Source: Anthoceros angustus
Lineage: Eukaryota; Streptophyta; Anthocerotopsida; Anthocerotales; Anthocerotaceae
Assembly: GCA_010909165.1 (NCBI GenBank)
Contig: MU008209.1
Span: 186,001 to 250,000, forward strand
DNA: 64,000 nucleotides
Reading direction: 5' to 3'
Shown here: positions 33,630-45,300 of the stretch, in pieces
Layout of the letters: each line of letters opens with the position of its first letter
Position numbering within the stretch: the stretch's first letter is position 1
The notes under the pieces: model-generated
Databases searched by the model: none
The model's input: only the letters and a program-made list of their open reading frames with translations
What the model was told of the DNA's origin: nothing
Position numbers and translations under genes: made by a program

Positions 33630-34334
33630 AGCTACCTCAATCGCGACACGCCGCTTCTGTATGCCGTCTGATCGGCCTGGATATCAGAGAGAGGAGGGAT
33701 AGACCAGGGTAGGATTCATCATTCATCGGTGAGGGATGTAAATCCTTTTTCACAGCCAAAAATCCAGATGGAAGGCAGTGCATTCTCCACAATTTCCAAA
33801 CATCGTGCATAAAAGTCATTTGCAAGGTGCGACATAAAAAAGCAACGGCTGATAGGTATTTTAGCACATATGCTGCGCAACCTAGGTTTGAATGAAGCTT
33901 CTCTTATTTAATGAAGATATGCTCCGAACAGGATAGGATATTTGGAGGCATTCTCTTTATACTACTATAAAGTTATATCTTTATTGAATGAACTTTATAG
34001 TGGATTTTATTATTTTTTATGATAATCATGATCGTGATTAAATAGGGTGGTCTCACGTGGAAGAACTTTTTCGAGGAGTTTGTTGTGCTCAAAAAAGTGA
34101 TGATTTGCACCGTCCGTTATTAGGATAATAGATTCTAGTCATAACATTTGCAGTAAAAAGGTTATAATAAATATACCATATTAAAATTCTTATTGACAAC
34201 CACCCAAAGGTATACATTAGGGGGTTTCAAACTTGTGCAAAATGGAGCTGATATGGAAATACGAACCCAGATGTATCCGATCGTGAAATGCGAGCTGATT
34301 TCGCTGAAATCATATCCAACAGGTCGCACTTCGG
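33630..34334. other. AT-rich flank of the Harbinger element
   Basis: No frame with support. TAGGGGGTTTCAAACTT at about 34,217 recurs nearly unchanged at about 37,305, on the far side of the Harbinger remnants. Confidence 0.5.
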
Positions 34335-35827
34335 TTGTATATCGACCGGACGGCTCACGATATCACCGGCGCTGCCGAGACGGCAACCGCAATCCCATTT
34401 GCTGACTGCAGACGCTTCAACCGAAACCCAAGTCCGGTCAAACAGAGGAGAACAACCATGCCTTATGTCCGAGAGGCAAGAGTTTTGAGCGACCTTTCCG
34501 TGTGGATTGCGTTCGCCTTTGTTGAGGACTCATCCTTCGAATCGTCATCCTCCGAATCGTCTAATGGAGATGAGGCTGTTGACCTTTTCTTTTTTTCTTG
34601 TGCCTCTCGCTATTTGTCTGCTCGAGAGCCCAGACATCGTCCTGTGCACTTCTTTCTCGATTCTTTCTCCATGATTGCTGACGACGAATTCAGGCAACTA
34701 TTTCGCACCTCCCGTCGGGGCTTTGTGTCACTCTTCACAGTCCTTGAGGGTCATCCGATTTTCAACAATGGTTCTTAGTGTTCCCAAACAGCTCCGGCTT
34801 GGCAATTGGCTTTGACCCTATGTAGGTTGGGCGCTAATGGCAATGGAGCTAGCGTCGGCAAGATGCAAGGCATATTTGGGGTTGGGGCAAGAACTGTTTG
34901 CCTATTTACCAACCGAGTGATAGAAGCTATACTTGCTCAATTTGATGGTTGGCTAGAGTGGCCTGCTGCAGGAAGACGTCGAGAGCTTGGACGTGTCATG
35001 CAAGAGGAAGGTTTCCCAGGCTGTGTGGGTTTTATAGGTGGCACCACATTACCACTATCACAAAAACCAGGTGTGGATGGCGAAGTGTACTTTGATCGTA
35101 AAAGAAGGTATGCTACAATATGTGTTTTGAGGGCTTGCTGGAACCCAAGACACGAGTACTAAGCTTGCACTACCTCTCTTTGCTGTATTCCATCAACATG
35201 CAAGTGGTTTGCGATGTTGACAAACGAATCACACCGCATGTGGGTTGTCCTGGTCGGTGTGCAGACTCGTTTGTGTTCCACCGGATGAAACTGTACAAGG
35301 ATCCGCAATCTCACTTTTCAGCAGGGGAGTACATACTTGCAGATTCTGCCTACGGTTTGTCTACCATATGTATACCTGCGTACAAGGCTCCTGCTTCAAA
35401 TGTGCTTGAAAATGCAGAATTCAATTTTTGCCTTGCCAAAAGTAGAGTTAGGAATGAGCACTGCATAGGTATTTTGAAATCTTGTTGGGCCTCCCTTCGA
35501 GAAATGAGGCAGCAGATAAGATGTCCTCGGGATATGCGGGAGGTAGTCCGCTGGGTTGCAGCATGTTGTGTTCTTCATAACATGTTAGCTCGCCTTGGTG
35601 ATACATGGATGACATGCTCGGAGGAAGGTGACCAAGTAGAGTCTTCTGGTGAAGTTGTTGGGGCTAGTACCATTTACGCTGAGAGTTTTCGTGAGTCTCT
35701 GAAGATGATTACTCTTCAGACAAATTACGAATGTGGAGTTCTTCCTCTTGCCAACTGTAAGCATGAAGATATCATTTGCCACAACCTTTGCAAGCCTTAC
35801 TTGGTTTTGTTGTCCTCAAACACCTAG
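34335..35827 (+). pseudogene. PIF/Harbinger transposase, disrupted
   Basis: DDE transposase of the PIF/Harbinger (HARBI1-like) superfamily. The N-terminal part has ADDEFRQLFRTSRRGFVSLF, then a TAG stop at about 34,776-34,778. The same frame resumes with LALTLCRLGANGNGASVGKM and GFPGCVGFIGGTTLPL. After VYFDRKRRYATICVL it runs into a stop at about 35,160, and the protein continues in another frame from YSINMQVVCDVDKR through GEYILADSAYGLS to KSRVRNEHCIGILKS and CCVLHNMLARLGD. The second catalytic Asp (ADSAYG) and the Glu (VRNEH) are present. At the first Asp site, normally IDGT, the sequence reads IGGT. The gap near 35,108-35,190 may be a decayed intron. Non-functional by at least two features. 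Confidence 0.9.
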
Positions 35828-35849
35828 AAGGGAAGCTATATTTCTGCCA

Positions 35850-36480
35850 ATCAAATGAACTTTAGCATATGCTCCAATTGCTCGCTATCGTAGCCCTTTT
35901 CCATGGCCGTCTGAATGAGCAACAGTTTTTGTATCCTCAAACGCTCATGCCTCTCCTTACGTTGTTGCCGCAATAATGCTTGCCCTCTTCCGATCCGCCT
36001 CCATCTCCAATTTTTCCTTCTCCCACTGTAGTTTAGATTGACTTTCCTCCCTAGAGAGCTCCATTTTCTCTGAATCAGTACGACGCTTGCTTGCGATAGC
36101 GAAGACTAGTTAAGAGCACACTCTGGCAAACAAAACATTGCTTCTTGCATGTACTTATTGGTAGCTGGTAACGACTTACATTCAGCTTTCGTAATTGTAG
36201 CATCACGATAGGCAGCAGCAAAAGCATTTCTGGATGCCCCCACGCTAGGCCCAGCAGCACGCCTTCTCAACAATGCCGAAGAACTCCTCCACAGGGTTGG
36301 CAAATAAACTTAGGTCCATTGAGATATCCGTCAATACCAGTGGTAGATCCTGAGCGCTCATGCTGACCACAGTCCGGCCCTTGCTTGTTGTTGCCCCCCT
36401 GCTGCAACATTCTCCTGACGTCCACCCACTGTAGCTGCATGCAAATTCCACTGTAGCTGCATGCAAATTTCACTGTACCT
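35850..36480 (-). pseudogene. Probable Harbinger accessory (Myb-like) ORF remnant
   Basis: On the minus strand, facing the transposase, broken frames read a charged coiled region (MELSREESQSKLQWEKEKLE at about 36,062, then HERLRIQKLLLIQTAMEKGY and SEQLEHMLK towards 35,850). Upstream patches include CSRGATTSKGRTVVSM and DISMDLSLFANPVEEFFGIV. PIF/Harbinger elements usually carry a second Myb/SANT-domain gene whose C-terminal part is Glu/Lys/Arg-rich. Position next to the transposase plus this composition suggests that gene, but no clear Myb repeat is seen. Confidence 0.45.
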
Positions 36481-36756
36481 GCATGCAAATTGTTATATGG
36501 TTGAGATGGGGAATTCCCAGATGGTTGAGTTCCGAGAGTAGAGGTTTCGAGACAGATGCCTCAGCATCTTGAGGCATCTGCTCTAGACCACGGCAGTGCA
36601 CATCAGCAACGCACAATTCCATGCTCTCGGCAGCCACACAACAACGTTCTTCAATCAGGATTGAATTCAGCACGTAAAGACAACAATTGCAAGCCAAGCT
36701 TGTGCTCAATATTCGCGATAGAGCTTCCTCATCGATCCGTGTACACCCTTCGTGGT

Positions 36757-36990
36757 GTTGTAAGGTCTTCATACTCCAAGGCCTTGTAAGGCCCTTTTAG
36801 AAGCACTTGACATGTCTCAATTTTTGTGAGGCCCCTTCAAGGCCTTTACAACAACAAGAATTCCCAAGTCTCTTGTTTTATGGACTCCTTACAAATTATT
36901 CAACAAGAAAATCCAACAAAGTCTCTATACCATCTAGTACTAGTACCAGTACCTGCTGAGTGCTACCATAAGAAATGTGTTTATGCTACT
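36757..36990. repeat. Dispersed repeat family 2, single diverged copy
   Basis: Shares the order GTTGTAAGG-CTTCATA, AAGGCCCTTTTAGAAGCACTTGA, TCTCTTGTTTTATG-CTCCTTA and CTAGTACTAGTACC-like end with 47,345-47,575 and its repeats at about 49,440 and 50,880. Diverged by eye at roughly a quarter of positions, so this is an old dispersed element, unlike the near-identical copies at 46-62 kb. Confidence 0.6.
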
Positions 36991-39900
36991 ATAAGAAATG
37001 TATAAGAAATATTACAAGGGAGAATATTATTTATCATAATTTAAATTACATCTCGAATATCAAGATAAATTATGACTAACAAAGTGAAGTTACTTAACTT
37101 TATTAATCAGCTAAAATTAATACATCATAATTAATGAATTTAATATACAAACCATGATTAGGGTTGTTATAAAATGCATTGAAGATGCATCATAGTAATG
37201 TGTGTTGTAATGTCTTCGTGTAAAGTTTTCTCGATTACTAGTTTACTTGGTCAAGGTATATTGCATATCATAGATATTATCTCATATAATATAATACATA
37301 GCCAATAGGGGGTTTCAAACTTAGGATGTCGACAACAGCGTATCCGCCCTATTTCGAGGTTGCCTACCCCCGCATATGAACCTCGTAATCACGTGAGCGA
37401 ATCAATTGCTTCAATCTTAACTCCCCCCCGAAATCGGGCCGGTTGTACGTATTGTTTGTACCATTCTGTGACCGCCCTTGCTTCCCATTACATGTCCTAG
37501 TTCCGTTGCTCTTGCCCACACGTCCCTCCGTCCCCGCCTCCTTCCCCGGCCTTCGCCTCGCCCCCACTTGACCGCCCGCTACTGGTGCCCCTCTGTCTGT
37601 CCCCATAAATGGGCGATTGCCGCGTGACTGTGGGCTTGTGAAGCTCAGTTGGTGCCGGTAGAGAGATCAAGCGAGGCTGGGGTGTAGGGTTTAGGGTGAG
37701 TGGTGTCAGCTGCTCGGAGGGATGCCGAGCATACACATCGGCGGGGCAAGCGCGGCACACCGTGCCATCTCTTCCCCGCTGATCACCGGTGCCTTGGGGC
37801 GACAATCCTGCCTCCTCGTAAAATGGCGAATTAGCGCGCGCCCTCAGAGCGTGTGTATAGCCGTTGTCACTTCAAGGAAGAAGAAAAGTAACCTTCTGGG
37901 AAGAAACCAAATTTGCAAAGAGAAGATTATGAGGGTATTTACTTGGCTAGAGCATCCGCCCAATCGCACACTATGCTTTGTGTGCTGGCCGGATAAGTGT
38001 TGGTGAGCCACACGCACCCAAGTGTGAAGGGCTTGATGTCTTTGGCGATGTGGTAAGCAAAGGCGTAAGGGCGCTTATGTCTTGGTGCGAAAAGCATGAA
38101 GGAAAGATTTGCTACTTACAAGGCAAGGTACATAAAGGCGAGAGAGGCAAGGGACAATACAGGTTTTGGTGTGTCTATAGAGGACCAGAAAAATGGTATT
38201 TTTACTGTTGCACATAAATTGGACATAGAGGTGCCTTGCGCTCATCAGTAGGTGTTGTTCGCACACGCTTCTGAACAAATGGAGAAGCGGCAGTCTCAGA
38301 AGGTTGTTTCTTCTTCCTGATATGGAAAGCCTCCCCACCATCAACGACTTCACTTGGCAGGGCATGTCCTCATTTAAGTTCATCTCATGCCTAATATGGA
38401 AAGCCTCCCCACCATCAGGGACTTCACTTGGGAAAGCATTGTCCTCATCTAAGTTCAGGTAATCTTGAGGTTGTGATTCACATTCTTCAGGAATTTGAGA
38501 TTCATCGTCGTTTGGACACTGTGAGTCTCCTTCAGTTAAACCAAGGGAGGTGTCAGGATCTTGAATACTTGTAGTAAACTGAGGTAGGAATTCTCCAATT
38601 AAAGGAGCTTGCAGTTGGCCTCCTGTTGTCTATTGCAGTCCACATTCTAGCTCAAATAATGGCTCCACATTTGCTTTGGCTCTAAACAAAAAGTCCATGC
38701 GTTCAAACCAGGCACACATTAAGACGCTGGAGAAGATTGCCGAACTTGCCGCTTTCCAACGGAAGAAGGGGGAGACTCTGCAAAGAGTGGGACTTCCAGT
38801 GCAGCATCTTCGGTTCAGTGGCGTGCTTAAGCCTGTTCAGGTTCAGGCAGCTAAGATGGCAGCTACAGTTGTTCCCACGGCGTTGTGTAATCGCTGTGGA
38901 AGCAGCGCTGAACATCTCTCAGATCAGACAGATAGCTGATGAGTTGACGCTGACGGCCGGTGCTGTGTGAATGTTTGGTGGAGTCGGATGTTGTCACTTA
39001 GGGGACGTGGCTGCATTGGATCTGCTCTTCGTGGCTGCTTGGCTGCGCTTGGAATGCCGTGGTTGTTGATATATACCACCGTATCATTCTGATGTACTTC
39101 ACCTGTTTGCATCTTTTGATGTTCGTAGCTTTTGGTACTTTGATATCTGTGTTAGCCACTTACTAAGCCTCACAAAGAGACAGGGCAAGTTGGAGGGGAG
39201 TTGGAGGCTCGAGCCACTCTGGAACCCTCCCGTTTTCGTTGGCGAGAGAAGGGTGGCTAGCTGCATGGTGCTGGATTTTGAGCGCCAGGGATGTGGGTGC
39301 AATATCCCATGTTCCACTTGTGCATCTATGCCAGTATTGCTTTGTACAAGGAAGAAACAAAGGATCTGGGCATCCGTGACTCTCTGCTGGAGGCTCAGAC
39401 CCCCTTTACAGAGTGCGGGACGCTTTGTTCTAGGCTGGTCTGAGCTATTTTTGTCAGGGCCATCAAGAATGCTGCAGCTTTGTCTCCAAAGAACCAGCAA
39501 CTGTCCGTGCCAGATTTGATTCTCTGCTCCAACTTCCTTTCGGAGCACAGACTATGCATCTGGAACTGGAGGCTGAATTTCGCTTTCATGCCTGATCAGG
39601 CGTCTAAACACAAGGAAGCTAGAGCTGCGGAATGATTGGCGATAGATCAAGGCAGCTGGAAGGCGTGCACTATTTGCAGTCAGAGTCCAAAAGGGTGCGG
39701 GATGTGATGGAGAATGAATGCGTGAATGGTGCATGTGGCCTCCATGGCGGGCAATCTTCATCCTTCCAGCCAGGCCCCATCCAATCTGCTGTTGGCAGAC
39801 CCACGTGCCTGCCGGCCGGCTACTGAAACGCGCGGCTACATATGTTAGATGGAGCAGGTAGATGAGATCCTTGAAGATATCCCTCCCCTACTGTGAACGA

Positions 39901-40956
39901 GTTGTCATCGTCCAGCACCTGGGTTGAAGCCACCAAGCGGGAAAGCTCGCTACCTGATGCTGACCACATACAGATCACTATGATGAGCACCCGGAGCTGT
40001 ACATTACCTTCCCTTGGGTGCCCGTCCTTTAGTCCTCATCATAGCTGCAACAGCGACACATTGTAAACTTTGTGCAATGCTCCATCTTTGGGCCCAAGAA
40101 GGCGACGTTACCATTTTTCGCTGTGTTAATGTCCAGTTCTAGGAGGTCGGAACCTCAACCGCTCCATGGTCCTCATTCTGCTAAGAGTTCTCCCTCCAGC
40201 ATCTCTTGCTAATGCAAGACGAAAAATTAGCAGGGCTGGACCTTGACAGGTGCGTGTATAAGCAGTGCTGCGAGGAAAGTTGGATGGGGACCGATCATAA
40301 ACTCTGCGGTACAGAGAAAGGCAGTGAGTGGAGTACGTTCGCAAGGCAGTGGAAGGTGGTCTGTCCTTCTCCTAGTTTTAACCGCGTCTGTTCATGGTCG
40401 TGGGATGTTTTTCACCGTTGCCTTCTGAGAGCTCACATCAAGATGACGGACAGGGGCAGCTGGAACAGGAAGGCATGGACAAGGCATGTTCCGTCTCCCT
40501 GTAGAAACATCTTGAGCACTGGGACACGGTGTCGCTCCTGCTGCATTCCTTCTCTTCGTCGCTGGATTTTTGGGCTTTATAAATTCTCTGTAGCTCTTCC
40601 TTGTCTGCTTCATCTCTCTGCAGTATGTGATTTCCTCCTCTCTGAGCTCTTGGTATCCTTCATGCTCTTCTCAGCTTTGTGACTTGTAGTGGAACAGATT
40701 CCACTATGTCTTGCAAAGTTGTGTCATCGCTTTGTGTCTAGCCCAGGGGAGGTAGATTTTCAGGGACCCTTTGGCTGCTTGAGTGTACTCTCACCAGTGC
40801 TGTGCTGGCTTATGAGCATGTCAATGTGTTTCTTCCGATGGCTAATGGAAGCTTACGTATCTGAGTTTCTGGAGACATTTTCCATATCTTGAAGAGAACT
40901 CTGTGAGGCCACTTGAAGTTTGCTCCCGAAATTGAGAGAGTTCGGATCGTGGTGGA
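36991..40956. other. 4 kb with repeats and unassigned open patches
   Basis: AT-rich until about 37,300, then mixed. No domain is recognised. The most exon-like piece is about 39,283-39,440 (plus), reading YKEETKDLGIRDSLLEAQT and TPFTECGTLCSRL up to a GTCTGA donor-like site. It is followed after a TTTTTGTCAG acceptor by AIKNAAALSPKNQQLSVPD (about 39,460-39,600). These may be two exons of an unidentified gene. A 158-codon frame at 40206-40682 has no support. Confidence 0.4.
38318..38462. repeat. Tandem duplication of about 76 bp
   Basis: TATGGAAAGCCTCCCCACC, GACTTCACTTGG, then a TGTCCTCAT-TAAGTTCA block occur at about 38,320-38,383 and 38,396-38,459 with a few differences. Confidence 0.85.
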
Positions 40957-42326
40957 ATGATGACAGGGGATTTCGGCAATGGAAATGGCACATACAAGAA
41001 TGGGAACTCTCGGCCAGCACCCAAGTTCACCCCTTCCATGCGTGGAGGTCATGGAGATGGTAGCTACGCAAAGTGCTCCAAGTCACAAGCATACATCTTT
41101 GGAGCTCTGAATTCAGTCATGTTCAAAGGGATTCATTCAGTGAGCAGGCTTCCTTCAATCCCGTTAGATGCACCAGCTTTTAGGATTGCAGACCTGGGAT
41201 GTGCTTCCGGAAGGAACACGGTGACAGCCATGGACCTTGTTCTTCGAGAAGTGCAGAAGTGGTATGCCTCGAAGATGGTGGAAATGCCACGAGAAGTAGA
41301 GGCTTTCTTCTCCGACTTGCCCTCCAACGACTTCAACACTCTGTTCCAGCTGTACTTGCCCACTTGCAAGCCTGGTGCTGGAGAAGGCCAACCTTACTTC
41401 GCAGCAGCAATCCCAGGCTCGTTCTACGGCAGGCTGTTTCCTGCTAGAAGTATGCATGTGCTCATGTCTTCTGCTTCTTTACACTGGATGTCAAAGGTGA
41501 GAGGCTTGATCAAACCCGTAGCTTTTCAGACCCTGTAGTCTCGAAGCTCGGTGCAAGCTGACGGCCACCAAACTTGGCTTGCAGATTCCAGACACAGTGC
41601 TTGACAGGAACTCTCCAGCCTACAACAGAGGGAGGGTGTGGGTGCAGGACGCTGGACTGGAGACGGCACTGGCATACTCCCAGCAATCCAAGACCGACTT
41701 AAGGAACTTCCTCCTTTCCAGAGCCGAGGAACTGGTCTCAGGGGGCATCTTGTTGCTGCTCTTTGGCGGCAGGGTAGACCCAAAGCCCCACTGCCAGCTC
41801 CACACTGCTGTCACTGGCATGCCTATGTTGGGGGACATCCTGAATCAAGGCTGGAACGAACTAGTTGCGGAGGTAAGTCGAACCTTTTTGCCTGTTCCCT
41901 CTCTCGTCCAATCTACCCCGTAGGACCGCCTCACTCTGACCTGATTCCAACCTTGCGCAGGGCTTGGTGGATGGGGACAAGCGGGATGCCTTCAATTTAC
42001 CCATCTTTGGGAGAACACTAGAGGAGGTCAGAGACGGGGTGGAGGAGACACAGTCGTTCCACATCCATCTTCTGGAGCAGTTTCCTGCAGTGCCTCTCTT
42101 CCCACCAGCTGAGGAGGGGAGATTCAAGAACAACCCAAAATCCTTTGGCAAATTCTATGCAGGAGTGACCAGGAGCACGACCAGCAACCTGGTTGAGAAC
42201 ATAATTGGGGCGGAGCTAGCTAACCGCTTATATGCTAGGATTGAACGCCTTGCAGCTCGGGACGTGGCTAATCTGTGTGACAAGGTTAAGGTGGTGGTCA
42301 ATGTCGCAGTGCTCACTCGGAATTAA
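40957..42326 (+). CDS. SABATH family carboxyl methyltransferase
   Basis: SAM-dependent methyltransferase of the salicylate/benzoate/theobromine (SABATH) family, making methyl esters of small acids such as salicylate, jasmonate or IAA in the cytosol. Three exons: 40957-41496, 41585-41872 and 41961-42326, all phase 0, giving 397 residues. Start MMTGDFGNGNGTYKNG. SAM-binding motif FRIADLGCASGRNTVTAMDL at about 77-96. Then FFSDLPSNDFNTLF, the active-site region PGSFYGRLFPARSMHVLMSS, ASLHWMSK with the carboxylate-binding Trp, IPDTVLDRNSPAYNRGRVWV in exon 2, and ELVSGGILLLLFGGR. The C-terminus includes FNLPIFGRTLEEVRDGVEET. Length, order and introns match the family; the frame is intact. The substrate cannot be read from sequence. 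Confidence 0.95.
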
Positions 42327-43000
42327 GTACCACTTGTGTGTGAATGGGCACTTGACACGTTCCATCGATAGTGAAATTGTACAACCCCTCTACCAACTCC
42401 ACCTCTGACGATGACTCCCAGCTAGCCTACCTTTATTCAGCATGTTACTGCCAGGTGTTCAATCCAACCCATCACCATTTTGCAGCTAGAGCTACGAGTT
42501 ACTTGAAAGGACACAAGGAATCCGGCACTGTCTTGGCTTGGAGGACATCATCATACAGTGTAGTGTGAATAGGGCAGCGAAGACCATGCTTCTGTCACCA
42601 TGCTCTCTCCTGGCTAGTCCTCCTGCATTGCTGTATTGTAACTTCCACAACTTCTTCTTTGTGCTCTCAAAAGGAAGATTTGCGCTTCTCTGGAATTCTA
42701 GGAGACTTCAGCGTTAAATCATGTCGTGCACATGGGACTGCGGTCATGGGCACAATCGCCTAGCAATTCCTGGGAGGAGCTGCTGTGCTTAAATCCAACA
42801 AGACGTCCGGCTGCTTTTTCTTCCATTCCCTCGGCACTTGTTTTACCCCACTCTTGTGGACTTGCGCACCGCACTCGCAACAAGTTGGGACCTCTCATTC
42901 TGCAGACCTGCCCTCGAATGTGCACCGGCGTCCTAAACACTTGTCAGAAAACAGTGCTCCCTAGTTTGCCTTGTCCAGTCCACGCCAAACAATATCCCCA
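42327..43000. other. 3' flank of the SABATH gene
   Basis: No gene supported. A 65-codon plus frame at 42371-42568 contains NPTHHHFAA and SYLKGHKESG, faintly like the Copia RNase H region (NPTxxHxxAxxRxxRYLKG); too short and diverged to call. Confidence 0.45.
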
Positions 43001-43256
43001 AAAGAACAAATGCCTGTGGATCCAGGATCCACTGCCCTCTCGCACACATGGATCCACAGGATCCACCCCCCTCTTGCTAAGAGAGCAAGCTACCAAGTTC
43101 AGACCCCAAAAATTCAATCCGTAACATCCCTAAAAGAACAAATGCCTTTGGATCCATGATCCACTGTCCTCTTGCACACATGGATCCACAGGATCCACGC
43201 CCTCCTGCGAAGAGAGCAAGCTACCAAGTTCAGACCCCAGAAATTCAATCCGTTTC
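43001..43256. repeat. 132-bp tandem duplication rich in GGATCC
   Basis: 43,001-43,132 and 43,133-43,256 are near-identical copies starting AAAGAACAAATGCCT and ending AAATTCAATCCGT. Each contains several GGATCCA elements that form short inverted repeats. Confidence 0.9.
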
Positions 43257-43424
43257 ATTCCTAAAGCGTTTGTTCGGAACAACCACAGCTGGAGTCCGGA
43301 CCAACGGGCTGCTGACTCCTTCGTAAGTAAAACTTACTGCAAATCTCGAATCTCGAAAAATCCTTTTTGGAAATTCGTCGATTATTTTACTTATATGCAC
43401 CTTAAAAGTGAAGTGTAAAGAAAA

Positions 43425-43622
43425 GAAGAATATATTATAGTCAACTTGGACAGAATTTTTTTTTTTGTCATGGGACTTGGTACTTGGCAACTTGTACCAT
43501 GGTGTGCCTAAGTTGCTTGCACCAAGGCATCCACTCCCTTTAGGGTGCCTGGCAACTTGTACCATGGTGTGCCTAAGCTACTTGCACCAAGGGCATCCAC
43601 TCCCTTTAGGCACCCTATTTAA
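43425..43622 (-). repeat. Dispersed repeat family 1, copy D (inverted)
   Basis: Reverse-strand relative of copy B at 10,740-10,960: CATGGGACTTGGTACTTGG, then two tandem units of about 60 bp each with CAACTTGTACCATGGTGTGC, TTGCACCAAGG and CATCCACTCCCTTTAGG. The core tail is replaced by a T-run. Confidence 0.85.
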
Positions 43623-43825
43623 GTACCAATCTTCAACCGGAATGCTTAATAATGGCGTTCTTATAAATGTGTGTCCATTTGGACTAAGCCATTTGTAAAA
43701 GGTATACCTAATGCTATTGTCTTGAAATAAAAGATATTTATACATTCTGTATGGTTGATATTGGAGGTGCAAAGTAAGATTTAATGCATTGTTTGTATGT
43801 ATTGCTTCGGCACAATGGGCAACTT

Positions 43826-44085
43826 TCATGTTCCTTTCAAGGATGACAAGTTTGAGCGACTTTCGTGTTCCTTTTTAGGATGACAAGTTTGCAAACATTG
43901 CTCGGGCATTAAAAGTTTGCATACAAAACTTGGGCACACTGCGCGAGTTTCATGTTTCTTTGAGGATGACAAGTTTGGGCGACTTTTGTGTTTCTTTTCA
44001 TGATGACAAGTTAGCAAACATTGCTTGGGCATTAAAAGTTTGCATACATTGCTTGGGCACACTGGGCGAGTTTCATGTTCCTTTG
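43826..44085. repeat. Tandem duplication of about 125-130 bp
   Basis: Two diverged copies (about 43,828-43,955 and 43,957-44,090), each with GGATGACAAGTTTG, GCGACTTT-GTGTT-CTTTT, GATGACAAGTT-GCAAACATTGCT and GGCATTAAAAGTTTGCATAC. The unit itself contains two GATGACAAGTT half-units. Confidence 0.8.
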
Positions 44086-44089
44086 AGCA

Positions 44090-45300
44090 TATCGTCTCCT
44101 TCCAATGAACTACCTTGTTATTCCTCAAGAGGTTATTGTGTCCAATAGAATCATACCATCCCTAGTACTCTCTTAGTTTTCAAAACGTATATCTTCTTAA
44201 TGAGAACTATACTATATTGTTTCTTCAATAGTATACATGGTAAAAAATAGCATAGAAACTCTGAGGTATTAGTCATCGTTAAGTTTCTCTAATTTCACAT
44301 GAGAGTAGTGTTTTATAAAGGGAAAAAAAATGATGGGGAAAAACCCATCCAGCACGGGACAATGAAGGTGGACCTAAGGGGTCAAGGTCAAAAAGAGCGA
44401 CTAAGCCCTTACCTAAAGTTACCTACTGCTCCTAGAACATCATATCGGGAAGAATAAAATGGCTGCAAGTAGCGGAGGAAGAGGAAGAAGCGTCACTTGC
44501 CATCGCCCATGAAGGATTGTCCGAGATGACCCTTTGAAGGGCAATGGACACACCGGGCGTATGAAATAAGAAAGGGCAACCGCGCCATTCCCGGTGTGGT
44601 AGGACTTGTACGGGACTTGAGAAATTTATCGTCCGTAGCTACTGCCCCATACGTTTCTGGCGGAATAAAGAAATGGCTCGCTTGAATCCCGCTATACTTA
44701 ACCTTGAGAGCCGCACCAGAACAACCGGGCGGTTAGTGATAACCCCGAGCAGATAAAGTGTCCTGGCGGGTGATATACCACGTCCGCCATACCGAAACAC
44801 AGTCACCGGATAGTAGTACGATTGAGGCGACTGTTCGAAAGAATGTACCCGCTCCCTTCAAGGGAAGCCGTACAGCTATGGTAAACATGACTTCGCGGAT
44901 ATAGCGTCATGGGTGGCGGCGATGACCCCATGGGGACAACAAAGGTGTACCCCGAGTCGCCGAGACGAGCCACACCAGTAAGAAGGAAGACGTTATAAAA
45001 CAAGGGGCCAAGACGAAATCGCATCGCAGTGGTGAAGGTGGTTGGTACGATGACAAAACCCCGCATACATGGACGAGCCGAGCTGCCACTGCTGCACTGA
45101 ACAAGAGCAAAGCCAAGCTCTCATGGACCTAGGGATGGAGGAGTCCAAGAGGACAGTGAAAGCTGGCCAAGGCGCTTCTCAAACAACAACGCACGCAGCC
45201 GAAACCGCCGAGATAAACGTCGAGAAAGGAGGAAAATCCCGCCGAGCATCCGAAGAAAGCACTTCCCTGGCCTTCCTTAAGGAAATTTGGAGAGGGAAGG
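44090..45300. other. Unassigned sequence next to the LINE remnant
   Basis: No intact frame. 44,330-45,100 is more GC-rich than its flank and may be the decayed 3' part of the same LINE, but I could not recognise a specific domain. Confidence 0.4.

Noticed and set aside
42371-42568. Copia-like RNase H fragment (NPTHHHFAA, SYLKGHKESG)
   Set aside because: Only about 30 residues with weak resemblance just after the SABATH stop; could be chance in a 3' UTR.
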